A stretch of 64,000 nt of DNA from Pholis gunnellus (Eukaryota > Chordata > Actinopteri > Perciformes > Pholidae). Both the position numbers and the translations under genes were made by a program. The stretch covers positions 19,493,321 through 19,557,320 of the forward strand of contig OU342818.1 of the NCBI GenBank assembly GCA_910591455.2, written 5' to 3'. Positions 25,857 to 37,500 of this stretch are shown here, piece by piece; position 1 is the first letter of the stretch; the number at the start of each line of letters is the position of its first letter. The notes beneath the pieces were generated by a model that saw only the letters and a list, made by a program, of their open reading frames with translations, was not told the origin of the DNA and searched no databases.

Positions 25857-26035
25857 GGTAGAGCAGGGTCGGTGGGTCAATCCCCAGCTCCGCTGGTCCA
25901 TGCCAATGTGTCCTTGGGCCAAGACACTTGGCCCCAAGTTACTCCTATAGCTGTGCCTGTGGTGTGTGGATGTATGAATGGTAGTTAGTCCTGATGGGCA
26001 GGTGGCACCTTGCACGGTAGCCCCAGATCAGAGAC
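25857..26035 (+). repeat. tRNA-derived SINE, 5'-truncated
   Basis: Contains GGGTCAATCCCC (degraded B-box), GCTCCGCTGGTCCATGCC, TGTCCTTGGGCCAAGACACT, GTCCTGATGGGCAGGTGGCA and CCTTGCACGGTAGCCCC in the order found in the complete copy at 49495-49797 on the other strand. The A-box end is missing. Confidence 0.85.
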
Positions 26036-26763
26036 AAATTGCTGTTGGCTCGGAAAGAGCACCAGACACATGTTGAGGGAAAACTTGGTGGAACTTGAGG
26101 AATTCAAAACTTAACAAGACAAAATCATTTTACATAGACTATAGTATGATAGAACTGTTCAAATTAAGCATTTCCAATTATCCAAAAGAACATTTTTCAG
26201 TGTATGATAGTATGATAGTATGATAGATAAATTAATGTTATGTTCATGTCCCTGTAGATCTAAAGCCGCTGATGAGAATGTCCCAGATATATGTGAGCTT
26301 TTCTGATGTTACCTGTCTCCCCACCAGCTGAGATGGACTCAAGACAGAGATAAAAAGAGAGGAAGACCAAAAGAAAGGCAGATCGATTTCCTTTGTCCCA
26401 TTATATAAGTCTCTGTCGAAGACCTCTGTCTCATGCAGCACATTTGTTCCGTCTCTTACAACAGGCACACATGCACACACCAAATAAGATACACACTATT
26501 CGCTCACAAGATCGTAGTCAACTTTTGTATTAGACGTAGATTTGAGCATTGTTTGTAAATTCTTGTGGACTCAATAATAAATGCAATTTCAGAGTTGGAT
26601 CCGTTGTTGGTCTGTCATTCATTTGCATATTAATATAACATTATGTGAAATGTTAGCTCACAATAGTTGTAAGCATTTACATTTGAAATACATTTGACAG
26701 CTACTGTAACCATACTCTACAGGATATGAGACATATGACAGCTAGCTAGGTCTGGGACAGTGA

Positions 26764-27042
26764 GAAAATGGCTACCATCAATTACATTACACAGGAAGCT
26801 TTGGTAGTTCCGATTGCATCAATAAATTAGTTATCAGTAATGGGGAGAAATTACCAGATCCCTACGGTATTCCAGACCACAAATTCATTTTAGATATGTC
26901 CAAGTGGCCAGCAATCATATGGCCTGAAATATACAACTATCTCACAGAGAAGCACAGTGTTTATAAGGAAAATCTGCGTGCATACAAATCCTTAGATGCA
27001 TATAATTATGTACTTTGTGGTCATGTGCAAGAGCAAGTTTAG
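26764..27042 (+). pseudogene. Relic of a mobile-element-associated protein with a RAYKSLDAYNY motif
   Basis: An open frame between a TGA at 26761-26763 and a TAG ending at 27042 (92 codons) has no ATG before an internal Met. It reads GEKLPDPYGIPDHKF, then MSKWPAIIWPEIYNYLTEKH, LRAYKSLDAYNYVLCGHVQE. The LPDPY, WPxIxWPxIYNYL and L(R/K)AYKSLDAYNY blocks match the N-terminal region of multicopy teleost proteins associated with YqaJ-nuclease or SWIM domains (recognition from memory). An ATG with a good context at 26768 lies in a different frame, which suggests a frameshift or a lost intron. No downstream SWIM or nuclease part was found, so it is a fragment. Confidence 0.7.
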
Positions 27043-27400
27043 TGACACGGGATCAGAGTGTTGCATTTTGGGGGCATGTGTCCTACCTATAAGACAAGGC
27101 CTAAAAAAGCTTTACTAGATTATGGCTCCATAAATGGAGTCAACACACGTCTCTCACTCGTTTCCTCTCTGTTTTCGTTGTTGTCTGTTCTCATTTGTAG
27201 CTCTGCTGGTGGCTGAAGTCTCTGTTGTACTGGAGAGCATTACAGCTTTTGTTCTGTTTGTCATGTGTGTGGACTTAACAATAGTCGTGCAGAATAAAAT
27301 GAGCATTTATAAGAAAAGGAAAGTCCTCAATTTTGTGTCCGTCGCCCTCCTCAAAGCCTCAAACCGTGACTTCAGACGTCCGCTCCGTAGGGTTAATAAC

Positions 27401-27435
27401 ACACCTGGACATGCCATTCATGCATGTCCAGGTGT
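27401..27435. repeat. Perfect 14-bp stem with 7-nt loop
   Basis: ACACCTGGACATGC at 27401-27414 is exactly the reverse complement of 27422-27435, around the loop CATTCAT. Confidence 0.95.
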
Positions 27436-27879
27436 AAGGGTCAGGTGATAGGGGCGTGGGGAATCAGGGAAGGACACGTCGTGACTGCTGAGAACCAATC
27501 AAGTAGCGAACGCGTGATCATTTCCAAACTATCCTAACTAGCAGGAGGACCTCTTACTGGAACTGAACCACACCGATGTTCTGTACAACCGCGGTATTAC
27601 TGTGTTCATTTGTCTATGGTGTGGTTTTTATGATATGGTTAATATTGTTCCCTCTGATGTGAATAATATTTGAATGGCCGTTCTCTTGAGTGTGTGCATA
27701 AATACGCAAAAGTGAAATAAGGTACTCTATGAACCAATGGAGTTGCCTCTTCTCCTTGTTTCGTAAAGTTAGGTGAACAAAAGGTAGATTAAGTTTGAGA
27801 CTTTACTTTGTAATTAGGTGAGTTCGCAAAGTTGACAAATATGGCAGAAGTTAACTGATTAGGAGTGGGATGAATGATA

Positions 27880-28035
27880 AATGGCTGCATTTATACAGGC
27901 ACTTTTATCCAAAGGGCATCACAATTATAATCCACAGATTCACATACTCACGCACTGATGGCAGCAAGCTAACATGCAAGCTACCCTGGCCCCCTTGATG
28001 ACAATAAGTGAGGCTAGGTAAATTGGTAAAGTGTA
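27880..28035 (+). repeat. Teleost interspersed-repeat fragment
   Basis: Segments ATTTATACAGGCACTTTTAT, CCAAAGGGCATCACAATTAT and ATGGCAGCAAGCTAACATGC fit a common fish short repeat with a GCACTTTTATCCAAAGCGCT-type core. The identification is from memory. Confidence 0.6.
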
Positions 28036-28039
28036 ACTT

Positions 28040-29230
28040 TGGTACTTGTTTTTGCACCCGATAGGCTCAGGTCTGTCTCACAACAGTATGGAAAGAACCC
28101 TACAGAGAAATAGAACCTCTTACATACCTTTTATCTGATACAGTCTGTTTGTTATTGTGCCAAAGTCCCGCTCAAGGAGAAGTCTCGTTGTGAAATCTGA
28201 ATATTGGGATTCTTCCTCTGTGGTCTCACAGTAACTGCTTACACTACTTATTGTTTGGCAGTGTAATACTGACTGAGGGCCAGGAGATGCTAGAACTACT
28301 TTATACAATGTGTTGTCCTATCATGTCATAAATCAAATGTCTTTATAGTCTCTAAATGCCCACCCTCGAAAGGTGGGTCTGAATCTCTTTGACCATCCCA
28401 CAAGCAATTTCAGATGAAGCATAGTGGCAGCTAGAAACTGAGTTGCTAAAATGGTTGTGAACACATGCAGACACAATCACAAACACACACACTTTTCCTT
28501 GCCACGGTATGTGAGTCTGTATGGTTGCCAACTGTCAGCTGTGAAATTAGATCAACCACCCTCCACAGACGTGATGGCTAACAGGAAATGCAGCGAGGCA
28601 CTTTGACAGACACACTGTCACAGAAGAATAAAGCGTGGAGAAGAGCCTTAACTTGTTGCCCGATTGCTTTTTGGACTGTAATTCATATTAAGTCAATGTT
28701 GTTCTGGTTGTTTTGATACATTTGACAAGTGGAGAAGAGAGATATCCAAAGAACTCTTCAACCGGTTCTGGACGAAATAGGAAAAGACAAAAAAAAAAAG
28801 ATAGAATAGTGGATATTAGTGGTGGATATACAGCAGATAGTGAATTCTAGTGAATTTTGCATTGATATCCCAAACAAGCCAATGTGATAAAAGTAATTAG
28901 AAAATATTAAAAAGTTGGTTTCTTCTAATAAAAAAAATTCCTAAATATTTTTTGGGGACAATGTGCATTGTTGGTAGTCATAGTAGAAAGGCCATTCATG
29001 ACCACAAACATGTTCAAATACCCAAATGTCACCAAGCACACCAGACTATACATTTTGCCATAATCTTGTGTAATCTAATATTTATAATATAACTATGAGA
29101 TGCTTAGGAATCAAACAGTGTGGTTTCATTTTTACTCGCTCTATTTTAAATCTTTTTTTTCTGCTTTTTTTTGTTTAGCCAAGAAGATCAAATTGGCAAT
29201 GAAGAACATGTGTAATCATTCACACTTCAG
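28040..29230. other. Intergenic stretch, nothing recognised
   Basis: Unassigned AT-rich sequence. Confidence 0.4.
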
Positions 29231-29234
29231 TGCT

Positions 29235-29538
29235 TTAAAATCTCCCAGATGAATAAAGACACTCGTCCAGGTTCTGCCCCAAACCTGTGCTGTATTCTGC
29301 ATTCTCTGTAATTTTATACTCTGTGTTGAAGGCAACAATTCTAAGAAAATTGGGATGTTTTTCCATGATCAGATTGGGGAAATGCTTTTCACCCTCGCAT
29401 TTCTTTGGAAGCTCTAGAACAAATTCTTCTTCTATGGATAGCCTCAAAATGTCAAGCGGCACAGAGGGGGGCCCACACTCTCCTTGCTGCTGCCTCAACC
29501 CCATTCAGTGGAGAACCACGATTACATCTTGTTTATGA
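29235..29538. other. Overlapping antisense open frames of unknown meaning
   Basis: A minus-strand frame of 89 codons (29504-29235) and a plus-strand frame of 83 codons (29287-29538) overlap for over 200 bp. The minus product (MGLRQQQGECGPPS, then LSIEEEFVLELPKKCEGEKH) has a protein-like composition, but no family was recognised. No splice context or start context decides between them. They may be a transposon fragment. Confidence 0.3.
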
Positions 29539-29771
29539 CTTTGTACAAATGGTTTGTCTTTGATTATGGACCTAAGCTAAACCACAATGATTGTCTAGAT
29601 TCGTTATTTGGAAATCAAGACACACCTAGATGTAAAGTAACTCTTTCAAACGAACTGTACGAAATGAATTCCAAAGTCATTTCCAACCAAAGAGGATTCA
29701 GTTTCAAGGTCAGGTCAAAGGCATTATATCAAACTGCAGAGCTAGTCAGGTCAGGAATTCACATCTGCCAG

Positions 29772-30068
29772 ATGGTAAGTGGACTGTACTTATATAGCGC
29801 TTTTCTAGTCTTCCGACCACTCATCATTCACCCATTCACACCCATTCATACAGTGATAGCAGGGGCTACCATGCAAAGTGCTATACCTGCTGGGAGGACT
29901 GACTAACATTCATACCCATTCATTCATACACCGTAGACACAACAAAGTTTCTCCCATAGCTAAGTGTCTTACCCAAGGACACAACGACATGGACTAGTGG
30001 AGCCGGGGATCGAACCGATCCTCTGATCGAAGGACGACCCGCTCTACCTCTGAGCCACAGTTGCCCCA
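29772..30068 (-). repeat. tRNA-derived SINE, near full length
   Basis: On the minus strand the head reads TGTGGCTCAGAGGTAGAGCG (A-box region), followed by GGTTCGATCCC, an exact match to the Pol III B-box consensus, near 30016-30006. The body contains TGTGTCCTTGGGTAAGACAC, and the tail at 29772-29800 contains GCGCTATATAAGTACAGTCC. Confidence 0.9.
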
Positions 30069-30288
30069 CGACTTCAGGGCCCAGTGGAGCAGGAATTAAT
30101 TTGCAGATTGTTCGTAAGACCTACTGAGCACCCCAAATGTATGACCTTTCATCCTCCTCAGACCACTTCCACCGAGAGAGGGAGGGAGAAGGAGAGAGAG
30201 AGAGAGTGAGCTCCTATTAGCCATGGCAGGCCTGGGCGGCTGTGAGTGATAGAAATGGATGGTCCTCCTATGGCTAGCAGGCACACGT

Positions 30289-30292
<4 letters not shown>

Positions 30293-30362
<70 letters not shown>
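30293..30362. repeat. (CA)n microsatellite
   Basis: A CA tract of about 70 bp. Confidence 0.97.
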
Positions 30363-30365
<3 letters not shown>

Positions 30366-30659
30366 CTTGAGGCAGAATTTCAAACAACATACTCGTCACG
30401 TGAAGCCTGACGAAGCGTTTCCTCTGATCGAATGACTTCACGTGAGGACTTTAGGTTGGCAGCACACAAAAAGCAGGTTTTTTTCAAAGAGTATCAACAT
30501 ATTGGAGTTCTTAAAATGTATCTCAAGAGCAGAAATAATGTACATTTATGTTACAATGCAGAAAAAAAGAAATCTATTACATTCTTCTTCGGACAAATTG
30601 TCCTTTTCAGCTTAAAGAAGGAATTTGCTTTTCACATTCGTTCATTTTATTGTGAAAAG

Positions 30660-31219
30660 TGTTACGCCCGGTCTAGGGGAACCTGGACGCAACACAGTAC
30701 AAGGACTTCCTCTCTCTCTCCCACTCCCAAGAACGACCAGTTATCCCAATGTTCAGTCCATGATATTTATTAGTGACGCCATTGGTAGCGATATACGTCA
30801 GGGTGAGCCTGGCCCAAAATAATAAACAAAACAAGCTTCGTTAATCAACTATCTAACCTACCCAAACTGAACAAAAGAAAAGACAGGCAGCTTCCCTAAC
30901 TCCCTAACCAAAACAGGAGAAAACAGAGTAAACAAAAGAGCGGCTCATCCCTACCACTACAGGGACTGTTTATAGAATGTACTAGGGCGGTCGCCCCGAT
31001 CTGTATCCGATGCAGCACGGTCCGTTTGGGAGTCGGAGAGAAGAGAGAGAGACGGCCGGCCTCCACAGGTGCCTTCTTATGTCCCGCCTCATGAGTCCCC
31101 CGTCCAATCACCGGTCACCTACAGGATACACAGAAAACTGTCACACTACACAGCCCCAACCTCAGGCAGGGAGGCACACAGAAATATAAAATCCTATATT
31201 ATGACTCGCAGTCATAACA
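30660..31219 (-). mobile_element. Solo LTR (560 bp) with 4-bp target-site duplication
   Basis: The element starts TGTTACGCCCGG and ends CAGTCATAACA, so it has TGTTA/TAACA terminal inverted repeats. It is flanked by AAAG on both sides (30656-30659 and 31220-31223). On the minus strand it starts TGTTATGACT, has an AATAAA near 30769-30764 and ends CCGGGCGTAACA, which sets its transcriptional sense. No internal retroelement domains adjoin it, so it is a solo LTR left by recombination. The end motif resembles the fragments at 50791-51029. Confidence 0.88.
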
Positions 31220-31503
31220 AAAGTGAAATAATAATTTGCCTTTTAAACAAAACTCAAGTTAAAATCTGGTTGGCCAGCTCTCTATTAATACAGGCGATGA
31301 CAGAACTCTCTTTTTTCCTTTATTTCCTTTCATTTATTTCATTGTATTTATTTTTATTCTATTATATCCATAATTGTTGAGGTAACACTACAGGTACATT
31401 GGTTAATGTGCTTGGGTTGGAGAGGGGAGGCTGCTCATGTTTATGTGACATGAAAACCTCCTGAATATAAGTTAAAACAAGTGTAATTGTACAAAAATCA
31501 AGG

Positions 31504-34500
31504 CATCCTGAGCCAAATAACAAAAAGTGGTAGCAGTCAAAGTCTATTCTGAATCCAAAGTTACAGGTCAGATATGCTACTGGTTTACACGACAGGAGTT
31601 TGGTGCAAGTATCTTACCACAGCATCCTACATCAGACCCACGGGAAGCTTGAAGTGAGCTCTGAGGCAGACTGGCACAAAGACTTCCTGCCCCCAGGTAG
31701 CACTGAAAACTGGCCGACCATCTTTACACTCTGCTGACGGCAGCCTGCGGCTTGCCCCACACAGCGAGCTAACACTGGCAGGACTCAAGAGCGTGACTGA
31801 GTCTTCCCCCCAGTTCAAACACTCACCGTCAGCATGGCTCCGAGAAGCCAGCTACTACCTGGGGGTAGTTCTGAAAATATGCTGCGGCCTACCTCAGAGC
31901 TGTCCAGCTGTCCTCTATGGAGTTGTTTTTTTTCCATACTATACAACATTTCTACAACTGTGTGATTATAAATACCGTGGCTCATTGGGTAGAGAGGGTC
32001 GTCCGGTAACCGCAAGGCCGGCGGTTTCATCCTTGGCTGCTACATGTCCTGTGCCAAAGTATACCTGAGCAAGACACTAAACCCAGCCCACTGCTCCCAA
32101 TATGCTAGGGATTGGTTAAATGCAGAGCTTGAATTTCATATGTATATAATGACGACTATAATACATTTAATTTCATTATATTTTTTAAATAAAGATGTCT
32201 ACATTTCCTTTTCTGTCCTGTAAGCTAAGCTCTTTTTTATTCTACTAAGTAAATAATCAATGTGAACAATTTGATATTCAAGGAGGGATTTGGTAATCCT
32301 AAAATCAGTATGGTGGCACCAAACATCCTGAGCCAAATAACAAAAAGTGGTAGCACTCAAAGTCTATTCTGAATCCAAAGTTACAGGTCAGATATGCTAC
32401 TGGTTTACACGACAGGAGTTTGGTGCAAGTATCTTACCACAGCATCCTACATCAGACCCACGGGAAGCTTGAAGTGAGCTCTGAGGCAGACTGGCACAAA
32501 GACTTCCTGCCCCCAGGTAGCACTGAAAACTGGCCGACCATCTTTACACTCTGCTGACGGCAGCCTGCGGCTTGCCCCACACAGCGAGCTAACACTGGCA
32601 TGGACTCAAGAGCGCGACTGAGTCTTCCCCCCAGTTCAAACACTCACCGTCAGCATTGGCTCCGAGAAGCCAGCTACTACCTGGGGGTAGTTCTGAAAAT
32701 ATGCTGCGGCCTACCTCAGAGCTGTCCAGCTGTCCTCTATGGAGTTGTTTTTTTTCCATACTATACAACATTTCTACAACTGTGTGATTATAAATACCGT
32801 GGCTCATTGGGTAGAGGGGGTCGTCCGGTAACCGCAAGGCCGGCGGTTTCATCCTTGGCTGCTACATGTCCTGTGCCGAAGTATACCTGAGCAAGACACT
32901 AAACCCAGCCCACTGCTCCCAATATGCTAGGGATTGGTTAAATGCAGAGCTTGAATTTCATATGTATATAATGACGACTATAATACATTTAATTTCATTA
33001 TATTTTTTAAATAAAGATGTCTACATTTCCCTTTCTGTCCTGTAAGCTAAGCTCTTTTTTATTCTACTAAGTAAATAATCAATGTGAACAATTTGGTATT
33101 CAAGGAGGGATTTGGTAATCCTAAAATCAGTATGGTGGCACCAAACATCCTTAGCCAAATAACAAAAAGTGGTAGCACTCAAAGTCTATTCTGAATCCAA
33201 AGTTACAGGTCAGATATGCTACTGGTTTACACGACAGGAGTTTGGCGCAAGTATCTTACCACAGCATCCTACATCAGACCCACGGGAAGCTTGAAGTGAG
33301 CTCTGAGGCAGACTGGCACAAAGACTTCCTGCCCCCAGGTAGCACTGAAAACTGGCCGACCATCTTTACACTCTGCTGACGGCAGCCTGCGGCTTGCCCC
33401 ACACAGTGACCTATCACTGGCAGGACTCAAGAGCGCGACTGAGTCTTCCCCCCAGTTCAAACACTCACCGTCAGCATGGCTCCGAGAAGCCAGCTACTAC
33501 CTGGGGGGCAGTTCTGAAAATATGCTGCGGCCTACCTCAGAGCTGTCCAGCTGTCCTCTATGGAGTTGTTTTTTTTCCATACTATACAACATTTCTACAA
33601 CTGTGTGATTATAAATACCGTGGCTCATTGGGTAGAGGGGGTCGTCCGGTAACCGCAAGGCCGGCGGTTTCATCCTTGGCTGCTACATGTCCTGTGCCGA
33701 AGTATACCTGAGCAAGACACTAAACCCAGCCCACTGCTCCCAATATGCTAGGGATTGGTTAAATGCAGAGCTTGAATTTCATATGTATATAATGACGACT
33801 ATAATACATTTAATTTCATTATATTTTTTAAATAAAGATGTCTACATTTCCCTTTCTGTCCTGTAAGCTAAGCTCTTTTTTATTCTACTAAGTAAATAAT
33901 CAATGTGAACAATTTGGTATTCAAGGAGGGATTTGGTAATCCTAAAATCAGTATGGTGGGACCAAACATCCTTAGCCAAATAACAAAAAGTGGTAGCACT
34001 CAAAGTCTATTCTGAATCCAAAGTTACAGGTCAGATATGCTACTGGTTTACACGACAGGAGTTTGGTGCAAGTATCTTACCACAGCATCCTACATCAGAC
34101 CCACGGGAAGCTTGAAGTGAGCTCTGAGGCAGACTGGCACAAAGACTTCCTGCCCCCAGGTAGCACTGAAAACTGGCCGACCATCTTTACACTCTGCTGA
34201 CGGCAGCCTGCGGCTTGCCCCACACAGTGACCTATCACTGGCAGGACTCAAGAGCGCGACTGAGTCTTCCCCCCAGTTCAAACACTCACCGTCAGCATGG
34301 CTCCGAGAAGCCAGCTACTACCTGGGGGGCAGTTCTGAAAATATGCTGCGGCCTACCTCAGAGCTGTCCAGCTGTCCTCTATGGAGTTGTTTTTTTTCCA
34401 TACTATACAACATTTCTACAACTGTGTGATTATAAATACCGTGGCTCATTGGGTAGAGAGGGTCGTCCGGTAACCGCAAGGCCGGCGGTTTCATCCTTGG

Positions 34501-37500
34501 CTGCTACATGTCCTGTGCCGAAGTATACCTGAGCAAGACACTAAACCCAGCCCACTGCTCCCAATATGCTAGGGATTGGTTAAATGCAGAGCTTGAATTT
34601 CATATGTATATAATGACGACTATAATACATTTAATTTCATTATATTTTTTAAATAAAGATGTCTACATTTCCCTTTCTGTCCTGTAAGCTAAGCTCTTTT
34701 TTATTCTACTAAGTAAATAATCAATGTGAACAATTTGGTATTCAAGGAGGGATTTGGTAATCCTAAAATCAGTATGGTGGCACCAAACATCCTGAGCCAA
34801 ATAACAAAAAGTGGTAGCAGTCAAAGTCTATTCTGAATCCAAAGTTACAGGTCAGATATGCTACTGGTTTACACGACAGGAGTTTGGTGCAAGTATCTTA
34901 CCACAGCATCCTACATCAGACCCACGGGAAGCTTGAAGTGAGCTCTGAGGCAGACTGGCACAAAGACTTCCTGCCCCCAGGTAGCACTGAAAACTGGCCG
35001 ACCATCTTTACACTCTGCTGACGGCAGCCTGCGGCTTGCCCCACACAGCGAGCTAACACTGGCATGGACTCAAGAGCGCGACTGAGTCTTCCCCCCAGTT
35101 CAAACACTCACCGTCAGCATGGCTCCGAGAAGCCAGCTACTACCTGGGGGGCAGTTCTGAAAATATGCTGCGGCCTACCTCAGAGCTGTCCAGCTGTCCT
35201 CTATGGAGTTGTTTTTTTTCCATACTATACAACATTTCTACAACTGTGTGATTATAAATACCGTGGCTCATTGGGTAGAGAGGGTCGTCCGGTAACCGCA
35301 AGGCCGGCGGTTTCATCCTTGGCTGCTACATGTCCTGTGCCAAAGTATACCTGAGCAAGACACTAAACCCAGCCCACTGCTCCCAATATGCTAGGGATTG
35401 GTTAAATGCAGAGCTTGAATTTCATATGTATATAATGACGACTATAATACATTTAATTTCATTATATTTTTTAAATAAAGATGTCTACATTTCCTTTTCT
35501 GTCCTGTAAGCTAAGCTCTTTTTTATTCTACTAAGTAAATAATCAATGTGAACAATTTGATATTCAAGGAGGGATTTGGTAATCCTAAAATCAGTATGGT
35601 GGCACCAAACATCCTGAGCCAAATAACAAAAAGTGGTAGCACTCAAAGTCTATTCTGAATCCAAAGTTACAGGTCAGATATGCTACTGGTTTACACGACA
35701 GGAGTTTGGTGCAAGTATCTTACCACAGCATCCTACATCAGACCCACGGGAAGCTTGAAGTGAGCTCTGAGGCAGACTGGCACAAAGACTTCCTGCCCCC
35801 AGGTAGCACTGAAAACTGGCCGACCATCTTTACACTCTGCTGACGGCAGCCTGCGGCTTGCCCCACACAGTGACCTATCACTGGCAGGACTCAAGAGCGC
35901 GACTGAGTCTTCCCCCCAGTTCAAACACTCACCGTCAGCATGGCTCCGAGAAGCCAGCTACTACCTGGGGGGCAGTTCTGAAAATATGCTGCGGCCTACC
36001 TCAGAGCTGTCCAGCTGTCCTCTATGGAGTTGTTTTTTTTCCATACTATACAACATTTCTACAACTGTGTGATTATAAATACCGTGGCTCATTGGGTAGA
36101 GGGGGTCGTCCGGTAACCGCAAGGCCGGCGGTTTCATCCTTGGCTGCTACATGTCCTGTGCCGAAGTATACCTGAGCAAGACACTAAACCCAGCCCACTG
36201 CTCCCAATATGCTAGGGATTGGTTAAATGCAGAGCTTGAATTTCATATGTATATAATGACGACTATAATACATTTAATTTCATTATATTTTTTAAATAAA
36301 GATGTCTACATTTCCCTTTCTGTCCTGTAAGCTAAGCTCTTTTTTATTCTACTAAGTAAATAATCAATGTGAACAATTTGGTATTCAAGGAGGGATTTGG
36401 TAATCCTAAAATCAGTATGGTGGCACCAAACATCCTTAGCCAAATAACAAAAAGTGGTAGCACTCAAAGTCTATTCTGAATCCAAAGTTACAGGTCAGAT
36501 ATGCTACTGGTTTACACGACAGGAGTTTGGTGCAAGTATCTTACCACAGCATCCTACATCAGACCCACGGGAAGCTTGAAGTGAGCTCTGAGGCAGACTG
36601 GCACAAAGACTTCCTGCCCCCAGGTAGCACTGAAAACTGGCCGACCATCTTTACACTCTGCTGACGGCAGCCTGCGGCTTGCCCCACACAGCGAGCTAAC
36701 ACTGGCATGGACTCAAGAGCGCGACTGAGTCTTCCCCCCAGTTCAAACACTCACCGTCAGCATGGCTCCGAGAAGCCAGCTACTACCTGGGGGGCAGTTC
36801 TGAAAATATGCTGCGGCCTACCTCAGAGCTGTCCAGCTGTCCTCTATGGAGTTGTTTTTTTTCCATACTATACAACATTTCTACAACTGTGTGATTATAA
36901 ATACCGTGGCTCATTGGGTAGAGAGGGTCGTCCGGTAACCGCAAGGCCGGCGGTTTCATCCTTGGCTGCTACATGTCCTGTGCCAAAGTATACCTGAGCA
37001 AGACACTAAACCCAGCCCACTGCTCCCAATATGCTAGGGATTGGTTAAATGCAGAGCTTGAATTTCATATGTATATAATGACGACTATAATACATTTAAT
37101 TTCATTATATTTTTTAAATAAAGATGTCTACATTTCCTTTTCTGTCCTGTAAGCTAAGCTCTTTTTTATTCTACTAAGTAAATAATCAATGTGAACAATT
37201 TGATATTCAAGGAGGGATTTGGTAATCCTAAAATCAGTATGGTGGCACCAAACATCCTGAGCCAAATAACAAAAAGTGGTAGCACTCAAAGTCTATTCTG
37301 AATCCAAAGTTACAGGTCAGATATGCTACTGGTTTACACGACAGGAGTTTGGTGCAAGTATCTTACCACAGCATCCTACATCAGACCCACGGGAAGCTTG
37401 AAGTGAGCTCTGAGGCAGACTGGCACAAAGACTTCCTGCCCCCAGGTAGCACTGAAAACTGGCCGACCATCTTTACACTCTGCTGACGGCAGCCTGCGGC

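Noticed and set aside
30006..30068. Genuine tRNA gene
   Set aside because: The A- and B-box sequences belong to a SINE head with a long body and LINE-like tail; no acceptor stem pairing was evident.
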